Shown here in pieces: positions 1-8,152 of a stretch of 64,000 bases of DNA. A program made the translations under genes and the position numbers. The notes under the pieces are model-generated. The model made no database searches and was not told the DNA's origin. It saw nothing but the letters and a program-made list of their open reading frames with translations. How positions within the stretch are numbered: position 1 is the stretch's first letter; every line of letters starts with the position of its first letter. The stretch is from the NCBI RefSeq assembly GCF_900095735.1, contig NZ_FNLO01000006.1, forward strand, positions 124,001 through 188,000, given 5' to 3'. The stretch is from Chitinasiproducens palmae (GTDB lineage Bacteria > Pseudomonadota > Gammaproteobacteria > Burkholderiales > Burkholderiaceae).

Positions 1-234
1 GTGGCCACGAGATTGGTGCAACGGACGCCTTAAGACGGACGTTTTGTGGTGCGAGGCAACACTACGACTTATACGCCCCCGCCGTACGCGGTCGCCAACG
101 CGAGCCGATTCAGTCGCGAATCACCGGCGCAGCGGCTCGCGGCATGCCGTCTTGTGGCGAGCGAAGTCGTCCTTGCTCTACCGCCACGGCTGCGGTCGCG
201 TGCGCCGGCCCGCCGTGATGCCGCGCGCTCCCCC

Positions 235-1323
235 TCACACCCCGCAGGCGTGGCCGCCCGCGCCCGGCGTCATCGCCGCTGCCGGCGATCCGACCGTCGC
301 CGCCTCGACGCGTCCGTGAGAGCCGCTGCGCTCCGACTCCCGCGCCGCCTTCGCACCCTCGACCTGCAGCAGTTCCGGCAACGAAATGCCGTTCTTCGCA
401 GCGGTTACCTCCGCCAGTATCGACACCGCAATCTCGGGCGGCGTGCGGCTGCCGATGAAAATGCCGACCGGTCCGTGCAGGCGGGCGATCTCGGTGTCGG
501 TGAGGTCGAATTCCTTCAGACGCTCGCGGCGTGCGGCGTTGTTGCGGCGCGAACCGAGCGCCCCGACATAGAAGGCCGGTGTCTTCAGCGCTTCCATCAA
601 CGCCAGGTCGTCGAGTTTCGGATCGTGCGTGAGTGCGATGACGGCGCAACGTTCGTCGAGATGCATGTCCATCACGGTATCGTCCGGCATCGTGCGCACG
701 ACCGTGGTGCCGGGCACGTTCCACTCGTCGGTATATTCCTCGCGGGGATCGCAGACCGTGACGTGGTAGTCCAGGCCGACCGCCATCCCGCACAGGTAAC
801 GGGACAACTGACCGGCGCCGATGACCAGCATGCGATAGCGCGGACCGTGCACCGTCGCGAGCGACTTGCCATCGAAATGCAGACCGTCGGTGACGTGCGC
901 GTCGCCCAGCCGCGCCGCGCCGCTGGCCATGTCCAGCGTGCGCACCACCAGTCGGCCGGCCTGAACCGCCTCGTACAAGTCGGCGATGCCGCTGCGCGCA
1001 CTCAACGGCTCGAGCACCAACTCGATCGTGCCGCCGCATGGCAAGCCGAAACGGTGCGCCTCCTCCGCGGTGACACCGTACTTGACCGCTTCCGGCGCCG
1101 ACTGCTCGATGCCTCGCGCGCGCACCCGCTCGATAAGGTCGTCCTCGATGCAACCGCCAGATACGGAACCCACCACGTGCCCGTCGTCGCGGACCGCCAG
1201 CATTGCCCCTTCCGGACGCGGCGACGAGCCCCAGGTCTGCACGACGGTTACCAACAACACGCGGCGGCCCTCATCAAGCCATCGCACGCTGTGTTTCAAG
1301 ACCTCGAGGTCCACGCTGTCCAT
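235..1323 (-). CDS. xdhC: XdhC/CoxI family molybdenum-hydroxylase maturation protein
   Basis: XdhC-family proteins bind molybdenum cofactor and help insert its sulfurated form into xanthine-dehydrogenase-type enzymes in the cytoplasm. The sequence has the N-terminal XdhC/CoxI domain with 'TWGSSPRPEGAML' and 'SVSGGCIEDDL', and a C-terminal Rossmann-like domain with 'VIGAGQLSRYL' and 'YVGALGSRRNNAARRERL'. The ATG at 1323 is chosen because AGAGGA lies just upstream; the frame stays open 12 codons further without a better site. The C-terminus (about 30 residues, Ala/Gly-rich) looks unstructured. It lies 102 nt downstream of a MarR gene on the same strand. The only molybdenum hydroxylase in the window is at 10.3-14.1 kb, so serving that enzyme is the likely role (inference). 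The 234 nt to its left hold no gene I recognise. Confidence 0.88.
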   Translation of the reverse strand: MDSVDLEVLKHSVRWLDEGRRVLLVTVVQTWGSSPRPEGAMLAVRDDGHVVGSVSGGCIEDDLIERVRARGIEQSAPEAVKYGVTAEEAHRFGLPCGGTIELVLEPLSARSGIADLYEAVQAGRLVVRTLDMASGAARLGDAHVTDGLHFDGKSLATVHGPRYRMLVIGAGQLSRYLCGMAVGLDYHVTVCDPREEYTDEWNVPGTTVVRTMPDDTVMDMHLDERCAVIALTHDPKLDDLALMEALKTPAFYVGALGSRRNNAARRERLKEFDLTDTEIARLHGPVGIFIGSRTPPEIAVSILAEVTAAKNGISLPELLQVEGAKAARESERSGSHGRVEAATVGSPAAAMTPGAGGHACGV

Positions 1324-1425
1324 GATCGTCCTCTGCGCTCGCGCGTGCGTTTCAGTCAAGAGACAGTGCGTACCGGCCGGCCCGCGCCGCGCCGATACGG
1401 ATGGCGTCGGCTTGCCGCACCCTGT

Positions 1426-1968
1426 TCAATCGATCCGCGCCGCATTTCGTTGGCCGCCGGCATTGCCAAGCGGACCGCGACTGTGTTCAGTGTTCCGCTC
1501 CACCAGCAGGTGGAGGTAGTCGAGAAAAGTCTCGCGCGCCTCGGCCGGTAGCGCGGCGATGGTGCGTTCGTGCGCCCGAGCCACGCGCGTCTCGAGCCGC
1601 GCAAGCACGGCTCGCCCGATTTCCGTCAACTCGGCAACCTTCTTCCTGCGGTCGGTCCGCGACACCCGACTCTGCAGCAGCTTGCGCTGCGCCAGGCGGA
1701 TGATCACGTCGGCGGTATTAGCACGATCCAGACCTACCGCCCGCGACAGTACGACCTGCTCGGAAGGCCCCAGCTGCGCCAGCGCGGTCAAGAGGCTGTA
1801 CTGAACCGGCGTGATGCCCTCCGGCGCGCATTCCTCCATGAACAGCGCGACGTGGATCTGATGCAGTCGGCGAATCAGAAAGCCGGGCCGCTCATTGAGC
1901 GTGCGGTGTCCGAAGTCCGACGCGGCGTCATTGGGTTGCGTGGCAACTGAGGGGGTCGAAGCATCCAT
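1426..1968 (-). CDS. MarR family transcriptional regulator (paralogue 1)
   Basis: A 180-residue winged-helix MarR regulator. The opening 'RPGFLIRRLHQIHVALF' is the dimerisation helix, 'ITPVQYSLLTALAQLGP' leads into the helix-turn-helix, and 'RVSRTDRRKKVAELTEIGR' is the wing. It closely resembles the MarR protein at 15723-16277: both share PGFLIRR, HQIH and ITPVQYSLLT and a similar C-terminal helix, so the two are paralogues at either end of the same catabolic island. It is divergent from the ABC transporter starting at 2389 and upstream of xdhC on the same strand, so autoregulation and control of the importer are likely (inference). Ligand unknown. Confidence 0.88.
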   Translation of the reverse strand: MDASTPSVATQPNDAASDFGHRTLNERPGFLIRRLHQIHVALFMEECAPEGITPVQYSLLTALAQLGPSEQVVLSRAVGLDRANTADVIIRLAQRKLLQSRVSRTDRRKKVAELTEIGRAVLARLETRVARAHERTIAALPAEARETFLDYLHLLVERNTEHSRGPLGNAGGQRNAARID

Positions 1969-2388
1969 GCGGTGTGGTCGTTCTGGCTGCCGGACGGCAA
2001 GTGGAGCGCCGATTCATCAGCATACAACGTATTGGCGCCGCGGCGCTGCACGCCGCCATCGGATATTGCCCGGCGCACCGCCCGCAGTCGCCTGGACAGA
2101 CAACATTGGCGGCTGATCCAGCCAGCCTGGCAATGCTGCAAAGCGGTGCGTCGATGCACGATTTGAAGGCTTTTGATTCATGTGTGGTGCACCACGTATC
2201 GGCCTGGCCGCCGCGGCAACGGGTGAAGCGCAGCGCCCGTCGAGAAGTCGTCGCTTGCACCGTCGATGGCATATCGCTTGCGTGAAGCGGCCGGAATCGT
2301 CAGTACCCAAACGATTCGCGAACCACGGCGCTTGCCGTCCGCCGCGTGTCGCCGATACGCGCGGTGCCAACTCAAAAAGGGGCCCTCT
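1969..2388. promoter_or_regulatory. divergent intergenic region between marR and the ABC importer
   Basis: This 420-nt stretch separates the minus-strand MarR gene from the plus-strand importer operon and must contain both promoters. No open frame in it looks like a gene. The clearest signal is the 12-bp palindrome at 2184-2195. No confident -35/-10 pair was identified. Confidence 0.5.
2184..2195. promoter_or_regulatory. palindrome GTGGTGCACCAC, candidate MarR operator
   Basis: A perfect 12-bp palindrome about 190 nt before the ABC operon start and 215 nt before the MarR start. The wider string TGTGTGGTGCACC recurs with one change (TGTGTGGTGTACC) at 15405-15417, between the other MarR gene and the large catabolic operon. 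Two MarR paralogues and two copies of the motif in the matching divergent regions suggest a shared operator. This is inference from position and sequence alone. Confidence 0.4.
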
Positions 2389-3252
2389 ATGTCAGTCCGC
2401 CACACTCGCCTTGCTTCGCGCCCGGCACGCCGCGCCGCCGCCTGGGCGCGCACCTGCGTGCTCGCACTCGCTGCGGTGGTCAGCGTCAACCATGTCGCAC
2501 TCGCCGCCAGCGCCGAGGAAATCAAGACGCGCGGCTATCTCAGCGTCGCGACCGAAGACGACTACACGCCGTTCGAATTCGTCGCGGATGGCAAGCCGAC
2601 GGGCTATGACAACGAGCTGCTCGCGCTGGTGCGCAAGAAGATCGGTGTCGAAGTCCGTCAGCAGGTGATGCCCTGGTCGGGCATCCTGCCCGGCGTAAGC
2701 ACGGGCAAGTACGACATGGCCTTGTCGGCGGTCCTCGTGACGGATGAGCGCAAGAAGAACTTCGACTTTGCGTCGCCGACCTGCGAGGCAATCACGTTCT
2801 ATGGCACGAAGAAAGGTTCGTCAATCAACACTGCCGATGCGCTCGTCGGCAAGGTGGTCGGTGCGGAAACCGGTAGCGCAATGCTTGCCGACCTCAAGCT
2901 GTTCAACGAGTCGCTGAAGGCGAAGCACGGCGGCAAGGGGCTGAAACAGATCGTCGAATACCAGTCGTATCCCGAGGCTTATCAGGATCTCGCGCTGGGA
3001 CGCGTGGACGCGGTAGCGAACACGCAGATCAGTTTGAACTCGTTGGTCAAGACGCGCCCGGACACTTTCGCCGTCGGACAGGCGATCGGCAAGCCGACTT
3101 ACATCGCGTGGGCCGTCAAGAAAGGCAACCGCGACGTTCTGAAGATGGTCGACAGCGTGTTGCTGGAGTTGCGCAAGAGCGGCGAGATGTATCAGTTGCA
3201 GCAGAAGTGGCTGGGCGCGACCTACAAGGACATGCCGCAGTCGGTCAACTGA
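2389..3252 (+). CDS. ABC transporter substrate-binding protein, family 3 (polar amino acid type)
   Basis: Periplasmic solute-binding protein of an amino-acid-type importer. The ATG at 2389 gives a signal peptide of about 39 residues: a basic start (SVRHTRLASRPARR), a hydrophobic core (VLALAAVVSV) and a likely cut after VALA. The mature part begins 'ASAEEIKTRGYLSVATEDDYTPF', typical of family-3 binding proteins, with 'GYDNELLALV', 'PGVSTGKYDMAL' and 'ALGRVDAVANT' further on. The frame is open 41 codons upstream, but the signal peptide and the AAAAAGGGG before 2389 decide the start. It heads a four-gene operon with two permeases and an ATPase. The ligand cannot be read from the sequence; given the neighbours it may be a small nitrogenous compound rather than an amino acid (inference). 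Confidence 0.9.
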   Translation: MSVRHTRLASRPARRAAAWARTCVLALAAVVSVNHVALAASAEEIKTRGYLSVATEDDYTPFEFVADGKPTGYDNELLALVRKKIGVEVRQQVMPWSGILPGVSTGKYDMALSAVLVTDERKKNFDFASPTCEAITFYGTKKGSSINTADALVGKVVGAETGSAMLADLKLFNESLKAKHGGKGLKQIVEYQSYPEAYQDLALGRVDAVANTQISLNSLVKTRPDTFAVGQAIGKPTYIAWAVKKGNRDVLKMVDSVLLELRKSGEMYQLQQKWLGATYKDMPQSVN

Positions 3253-3268
3253 CACGCCGAGCGCAGCA

Positions 3269-3913
3269 ATGAACGCCTTCGACTATTGGAGCATCGCGCA
3301 AGGCGCGCTGGCGACCGTCGTCCTGTCGCTCGCCAGCATCGTGCTCGGCGTACCGCTTGGCCTCGGCCTTGCGCTGATTCGCTGGGCCCGGATCCCTTTC
3401 GCGAACCGCGTGGTGATCGTCTACGTGAGCCTGATCCGGTCCTGCCCGGCCGTCACGCTCACCCTGCTCATCTTTTTCGCGCTGCCGCAGTTCGGTCTGT
3501 CGCTGGATCCGACGCCGGCTGCGATCCTGGCCTTGACGATCAGCACCGCGGCGTTCAACTGCGAGATCTGGCGTGCCGCGCTGATGAACTTCCCACGTGA
3601 GCAGTACGATGCCGCCCTCGCCTTTGCGATGCCGCGCAGCCTGCGCTTCCGCCGCATCGTGATGCCGCAACTGTGGCGCGCCAGCCTGCCTGGGCTGGTC
3701 AACGAGATGACGCTGCAGATCAAGGCGACGCCGGCGGTCGCGGTGATCGGCATCGTCGAGATCACCCGCGCCGCGCTGCGGGTGGGCGCACGCACCTATG
3801 ATCCGCTTCCGCCCTTCGTGTTCGCCCTCCTGCTCTACGGCCTGATCGTGTTCGCACTGATCAGGACGCAACGCGTGCTGGAACGGCGTCGTCCCGTGGA
3901 GGCACGCGTCTGA
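3269..3913 (+). CDS. amino acid ABC transporter permease (HisM/GlnP type)
   Basis: A 214-residue inner-membrane permease of the polar amino acid uptake family. Hydrophobic segments lie near the N-terminus (ALATVVLSLASIVLGVPLGL), in 'VTLTLLIFFALPQFGL' and at the C-terminus (FVFALLLYGLIVFALI). The cytoplasmic coupling loop is visible as 'EQYDAALAFAMPRSLRFRR' followed by 'IVMPQLWRASLPGLVNE', the EAA-type motif that contacts the ATPase. It starts 16 nt after the binding-protein gene, and its TGA overlaps the next ATG by one base (TGATG), so the two permeases are probably translationally coupled and form the transmembrane heterodimer. Confidence 0.9.
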   Translation: MNAFDYWSIAQGALATVVLSLASIVLGVPLGLGLALIRWARIPFANRVVIVYVSLIRSCPAVTLTLLIFFALPQFGLSLDPTPAAILALTISTAAFNCEIWRAALMNFPREQYDAALAFAMPRSLRFRRIVMPQLWRASLPGLVNEMTLQIKATPAVAVIGIVEITRAALRVGARTYDPLPPFVFALLLYGLIVFALIRTQRVLERRRPVEARV

Positions 3914-4569
3914 TGGAACACTTTCTGATCATCTGGCAACAACGCGGCGACGTGCTGTCCGGCCTGCTCGACACGATCGGGCTGCTCGTGGTCGCCGCGT
4001 TCGCGTCCCTCGCCCTTGGCATCGCGCTCGCGCCGGCGCTGATGTCGCGGCGTCCGGCGATCGTTCGCCTGGCCACCCTCTACGTCGATGCGATGCGTTG
4101 CGCGCCGTTCCTGTTGTTCGTGTACCTGATCTACTTCGGCCTGCCCACCGTCGGCGTGAGGTTGTCGAACTGGTGGGCGGGCGCCATCGCCTTGGTCCTC
4201 TACAACACCGCATACATGGCCGAACTGCTGCGCGGCGCGTGGATGGGCCTGCCCGCGCCGTTGGTCGAGGCTGGCCGTGCTTACGGCTTTCACGGCTTTA
4301 CCTTGCTTCGCCGCATCATCATGCCGCCAGTCTTCACGACCGCCTTGCCGATGATCGGTAATCAACTCGTGCAGATCGTCAAGGACAGCGCGTTCCTGAC
4401 GGTGATCGCCGTCGGCGAACTGACGCATCAGATGAACGGCATCCAGGCAACCTATTTCATTCCGTTCGCTGCCTTCGCCACGGCGGTCTTGCTGTATTGG
4501 GCCATCTGTCTGGTGATCGAGGCCGGCAGCGGTTACCTGTCGCGTCTTTCCGAGGAACGCAGAGCATGA
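3913..4569 (+). CDS. amino acid ABC transporter permease (second subunit)
   Basis: A 218-residue permease, the partner of the preceding one. Membrane segments include 'TIGLLVVAAFASLALGIALA' and 'AAFATAVLLYWAICLVIE'. The EAA loop reads 'VEAGRAYGFHGFTLLRRI' and is followed by 'IMPPVFTTALPMIGNQLV'. The motif 'DAMRCAPFLLFVYLIYFGLP' is typical of this family. It overlaps the previous gene by one base, and its own stop overlaps the ATPase start as ATGA, so the importer genes are tightly coupled. Confidence 0.9.
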   Translation: MEHFLIIWQQRGDVLSGLLDTIGLLVVAAFASLALGIALAPALMSRRPAIVRLATLYVDAMRCAPFLLFVYLIYFGLPTVGVRLSNWWAGAIALVLYNTAYMAELLRGAWMGLPAPLVEAGRAYGFHGFTLLRRIIMPPVFTTALPMIGNQLVQIVKDSAFLTVIAVGELTHQMNGIQATYFIPFAAFATAVLLYWAICLVIEAGSGYLSRLSEERRA

Positions 4570-5465
4570 ATTTCCCGCACGACGTTCCGCCCACGGCGCT
4601 GCGCGCCACCGACGGCGCACGGCCGCCCGGCAGCGCCGCAGGCCAGCCGGGCGCCCCAGCGCGCGGCATGAAGGATGCGGTTCTGCAACTTAACGGCATC
4701 TCGAAGTCGTTCGGCGAGAACCGCGTGCTGCGGGATGTGTCGCTGACGGTGCACAAGGGCGAAACCGTATGTCTGCTCGGTCCGTCCGGCTGCGGCAAGT
4801 CGACCCTGCTGCGTTGCGTGAACTGGCTCGAAGTGCCGGATGCGGGCACCGTTTATGTGTCGGGACAACGCATGGGCGTCCGCGAGGGGTCCGCGCACAA
4901 GACCAACGATGCCGAACTCGCGCGCTCGCGTGCGCGCATCGGCATGGTGTTTCAGCACTTTGCGTTGTGGCCGCATCTGACGGTCTTGCAGAACGTGATG
5001 GAAGCGCCGATACATGTGCTGAAGCGCCCTCGCGACGCCGTGCGCGCCGAGGCCGAGGCCCTGCTGGAACGCGTCGGTCTGGCCGCCAAGATGGATGCGT
5101 TCCCGTCACGGCTCTCCGGCGGCCAGAAGCAGCGCGTCGGCATTGCGCGCGCGCTCGCAATGCAACCGGACATCCTGCTGTTCGACGAACCGACCAGCGC
5201 ACTCGATCCGATGTTGGTGGGCGAAGTCTTGAACGTCATGCGTGCGCTTGCCCAGGACGGTGCGACGATGGTCATCGTGACGCACGAGATGGCGTTCGCG
5301 CGGCAGGTGGCGAGCCGCGTGGTATTCATGGACGGCGGACAGGTGATCGAAAGCGGGCCGCCCGCGCAGTTCTTCGGTGCGCCGCAAACGCCGCGCGCCC
5401 AGCAGTTCCTGGCCCGCTTCCGCGCGCACGGAGATGCCGCTGACAACGCGTCTGGCAAGGACTAA
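4566..5465 (+). CDS. amino acid ABC transporter ATP-binding protein
   Basis: Cytoplasmic ATPase of the importer. Walker A is GPSGCGKST (about residues 72-80), the Q-loop is in 'MVFQHFALWPHLTV', the signature is LSGGQKQR, Walker B is ILLFDEPTSALD and the switch histidine is in 'VIVTHEMAF'. The ATG at 4566 overlaps the stop of the preceding permease (ATGA) and is preferred over an upstream in-frame start at 4497. It gives a poorly conserved Pro/Ala/Gly-rich leader of about 35 residues before the ABC domain proper ('AVLQLNGISKSFGE'); an internal start at the Met near residue 35 is possible. It is the last gene of the operon and converges on the minus-strand catabolic operon. Confidence 0.92.
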   Translation: MNFPHDVPPTALRATDGARPPGSAAGQPGAPARGMKDAVLQLNGISKSFGENRVLRDVSLTVHKGETVCLLGPSGCGKSTLLRCVNWLEVPDAGTVYVSGQRMGVREGSAHKTNDAELARSRARIGMVFQHFALWPHLTVLQNVMEAPIHVLKRPRDAVRAEAEALLERVGLAAKMDAFPSRLSGGQKQRVGIARALAMQPDILLFDEPTSALDPMLVGEVLNVMRALAQDGATMVIVTHEMAFARQVASRVVFMDGGQVIESGPPAQFFGAPQTPRAQQFLARFRAHGDAADNASGKD

Positions 5466-5618
5466 GGCGCGCCGGCGTGAGGGCCGTCAGGGCCCTCAGG
5501 GCCGCCAAGCCCGCCACGACCGCGCCGGTGCGCCGCCGCTACCGAATGCCGGCGGCGGCACCGCGTCTTGCTTCGGCCGCACGCGCGGCGCTGCGGGCAC
5601 TTGCAACGCTTCAGGCAC

Positions 5619-6455
5619 TTAGCCCGCTTGGCGCGCGACCATGTCCGCCGCCTGGCGGACTTCGCCATCCTTGTACTTTCCCCACGTCTGCGCCAACTCG
5701 CTCATCGCGCGGGGATCGCAGTCATATTCAGGAAGCGTATCGGCATCCCAATGCCCGAACCGATCGGTGCCACGCACCAGCGTCGCGCGTCGGCGACCCG
5801 AACTGGAGCGCACGTGGGCCGGCACGTAGAAAAACGCGAAGCCGATCCGTCGATCGTCGGATCGATTCGGCAACGAGCTGTGCGCCGTGCGTTCGTGATG
5901 CATTGAAAATTCGCCCGGCGAGAGCGGCATCTCGACGGCCAGTGCTTCGTCGATGCCGACCAGCGTCTGCCCTTTCGCCAGCATGTTGTCTTTCGCATGC
6001 GTCTCGACATGTCGCAAGTCGGGACCCGCGTGCGAGCCAGGCAGCACGCGCAGCACGCCGTTGACCGCATTGGCCGGCGTCAGCGCGAGCCATACCGTGA
6101 CCTCCTCGTGCGGCGTCAGACCGAAATAGGTCGAGTCCTGATGCCACGACACGTAGCGCGGGTCGCGCCCGTTCTTCGCAAAGATCGAGGCCCCGAAAAG
6201 CAGAATGTCCGGCCCGATCAGATCCTCGACCGCATCGAGGATCGCCGGCCGGCGCGCGAGCTCGACGATCGCGGGTAGCGCAAGGTGGCCCTTGATCTTC
6301 AACGTCTCGTTGACGTCCCGTCCCGAAGCCGTCTCGTAGGCCTCGATGATGCGGCGATAGCCGAGCGCTTCCTCCGCGCTGACGCCGCGCATCGGATAGA
6401 CGTAGCCGTGTTGCCGGAAGTGCGCTACCTGCGCTTGCGTGAGGTGCTTGGTCAT
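5619..6455 (-). CDS. phytanoyl-CoA dioxygenase (PhyH) family Fe(II)/2-oxoglutarate oxygenase
   Basis: A 278-residue double-stranded beta-helix oxygenase. The facial metal triad can be read as the H-x-D of 'SWHQDSTYFG' (H105, D107) plus the distal His in 'ERTAHSSLPNRSDDRRIG' (about H192), followed by the Arg that binds 2-oxoglutarate. 'PANAVNGVLRVLPGSH' is the usual PhyH segment. Family members hydroxylate many small molecules, so the name says little about substrate. It is the last gene of the minus-strand operon, 90 nt after the amidase. Its role may be an oxidative step on a linear product or on a linked side chain (inference). Confidence 0.85.
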   Translation of the reverse strand: MTKHLTQAQVAHFRQHGYVYPMRGVSAEEALGYRRIIEAYETASGRDVNETLKIKGHLALPAIVELARRPAILDAVEDLIGPDILLFGASIFAKNGRDPRYVSWHQDSTYFGLTPHEEVTVWLALTPANAVNGVLRVLPGSHAGPDLRHVETHAKDNMLAKGQTLVGIDEALAVEMPLSPGEFSMHHERTAHSSLPNRSDDRRIGFAFFYVPAHVRSSSGRRRATLVRGTDRFGHWDADTLPEYDCDPRAMSELAQTWGKYKDGEVRQAADMVARQAG

Positions 6456-6545
6456 GGACGTTCCTTTGAAGTGTTTCGATCGGACAGCGATATCTCGATA
6501 CGACGCCAGGCAACGCCCTGGCCCGCGCTCAGCAGCGAATGCGTG

Positions 6546-7763
6546 TCACGCGACGCCGCTGTAGCCAGCATGCAAGGCGACCGCCGCGGCCAATACGCCT
6601 TCGTCGTCGCCCCGCGCACCGATCAGCGAGACGCCGAGCGGCGCGCCGTCGAGCGTGAGCCACGGCATGCTCACTTGCGGCAAGCCGGCCAGACCGGCGA
6701 CGCACAGCATCTGTTGCGCGCGCGCACGGGTGCCTTCGACGCTCGACGGCGGTTCGTCCAATCTCGGCGCCGCATCCGGCACCGTCGGCATCAGCCAGTA
6801 GCGTCCGTCGGAAAGCGCCTCGCTCATCGCGGCGCTGGCGCGACGGCGCGTCAGCTGTGCCCGCGCCACCTGCGCGCTCGTGACATCCAGCGCCGCCGCG
6901 AAACGCGTGCCGACATCCGGACCGAAAGCCGTGTGGTGCGCGCGGAACCAGGCGCCATATCGCTGTGCGATCTCGCTCGCTTGCAACACGCGGAACGCCT
7001 GTGCCCACTCGGCCAGCGAGACGTCCTGCGCAAGCCGCGAGACCGCGACCGGTAACGTCGGCAACCAGGCGTCAAAAGCAGCGGCGACACGCGCGTCTAC
7101 GCAGTCAAGCAGGTGACGGGGCACCGCCAGCCGTCCCGCGAGTGCCGACGCCGGCGTCGGCGACAGATCGACCCGGGCCAGCACGGCAAAGACCTCGGCC
7201 AGGGTGTCGGCGTCGCGGGCGAACCAGCCGACCGTGTCGAAGCTGTGCGCGAGGGTCAGGCACCCGTCGCCCGCGATGCGTCCATGGCTTGGCCGCATGC
7301 CCCAGATGCCGCAGTAACTCGCCGGCAGACGGACCGAACCGCCGCAGTCGGTACCGAGCCCGATGTCCGCGTGGCCGGCTGCGACGGCAACCGCCGAGCC
7401 CGACGACGAGCCGCCCGGAATGCGCGTTGGATCGGCGGGATTGGTCGGCGTGCCATAGTGCGCGTTCACGCCGGCCAAGCTGTACGTCAGTTCGTCGGTC
7501 ACGGTCTTGCCGACCCAGGTGGCACCTTCCGCCAGCAAGGCGGCCACTGCCAGGGCGGTACGGCCGGCAACCGGTTGCTGCGCGCGCCAGGTGGGATTGC
7601 CGCTGCCCGTTCGCAGCCCGGCGATGTCGAACACATCCTTGACCGCTAGGCGCTTGCCGGCCAAGCGGGCGCCGGCGGCCAGCGCCGCGTCGGGCGCACG
7701 GCCAAAGCCGTCGGCGACAAACGCGCCGTGCAGGCCGGGAGCGAGCAAGCCAGCGCGGTTCAT
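6546..7763 (-). CDS. amidase signature family hydrolase (AtzE/HpxY-like)
   Basis: A 405-residue serine amidase with the Ser-cisSer-Lys triad: Lys in 'LAVKDVFDI' (K42), cis-Ser in the run GGSSSGSAVAVAAG (S119) and the nucleophile in 'GLGTDCGGSVRLPA' (S143); the 24-residue spacing between the two serines is the family norm. The ATG at 7763 overlaps the stop of the upstream AtzH/HpxZ-like gene (ATGA). The same pairing of an amidase with a small DUF3225-type protein occurs in s-triazine (atz) and oxalurate (hpx) gene sets, which suggests a biuret-, ureide- or oxalurate-like substrate. No AtzG/HpxX-like small partner was seen. Confidence 0.88.
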   Translation of the reverse strand: MNRAGLLAPGLHGAFVADGFGRAPDAALAAGARLAGKRLAVKDVFDIAGLRTGSGNPTWRAQQPVAGRTALAVAALLAEGATWVGKTVTDELTYSLAGVNAHYGTPTNPADPTRIPGGSSSGSAVAVAAGHADIGLGTDCGGSVRLPASYCGIWGMRPSHGRIAGDGCLTLAHSFDTVGWFARDADTLAEVFAVLARVDLSPTPASALAGRLAVPRHLLDCVDARVAAAFDAWLPTLPVAVSRLAQDVSLAEWAQAFRVLQASEIAQRYGAWFRAHHTAFGPDVGTRFAAALDVTSAQVARAQLTRRRASAAMSEALSDGRYWLMPTVPDAAPRLDEPPSSVEGTRARAQQMLCVAGLAGLPQVSMPWLTLDGAPLGVSLIGARGDDEGVLAAAVALHAGYSGVA

Positions 7764-8149
7764 GTCGGCTCCATCCAACTGACGTGCGCGGCCACCACGC
7801 GCCAGTGCCCGTTGAACCGTACCCACGTCTGCGACTGACGGCCGATGCGTGCCTCGCCGACTCGCGTGAACGCGATGCTGGTCACCGCGTGGTCGGTTCC
7901 AAAAGTCGTGACCATGCGCTCGATCACGGTGCGCATCAGCCCCTTGCCGGGTCGCGCTGCCCGGAACGCGCGGATCGATTCGTAGCCGTACAGGTTTTCG
8001 GTGGCGCCGTATCGCACAGTGCAGGGGCTGTCCCAGAACAGCGCATCGAGCGCGGCCACGTCGTTGCTGGTCAATGCCCGTTCGTATTCGTCGAAGGCGG
8101 CTTCGACGGCAGCCCGCGTGGCGGGATCGTCGATCAGTGGCGAGCTCAC
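7760..8149 (-). CDS. AtzH/HpxZ-like (DUF3225, SnoaL/NTF2-fold) protein
   Basis: A 129-residue protein with the cone-shaped SnoaL-like fold of the DUF3225/HpxZ/AtzH family: 'AFDEYERALTSNDVAALDALFW', then 'VRYGATENLYGYESIRAFRAAR', and a C-terminal 'WRVVAAHVSWME'. In Pseudomonas sp. ADP, AtzH is linked to breakdown of a cyanuric-acid product, and in Klebsiella HpxZ is linked to oxalurate use. The start codon is GTG (8149). It lies 3 nt after the DUF1116 gene and overlaps the amidase start by ATGA, so all three are probably made together. Confidence 0.82.
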   Translation of the reverse strand: MSSPLIDDPATRAAVEAAFDEYERALTSNDVAALDALFWDSPCTVRYGATENLYGYESIRAFRAARPGKGLMRTVIERMVTTFGTDHAVTSIAFTRVGEARIGRQSQTWVRFNGHWRVVAAHVSWMEPT

Positions 8150-8152
8150 GTT

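Noticed and set aside
46-1551. 501-codon plus-strand open frame over xdhC and the first MarR gene
   Set aside because: Translation is Arg/His-rich without motifs; it is the antisense shadow of the real minus-strand genes in GC-rich DNA.
5466-5618. Terminator between the importer operon and the PhyH gene
   Set aside because: GGGCC/AGGGCCCT strings can pair, but no stem with a T-run was found.
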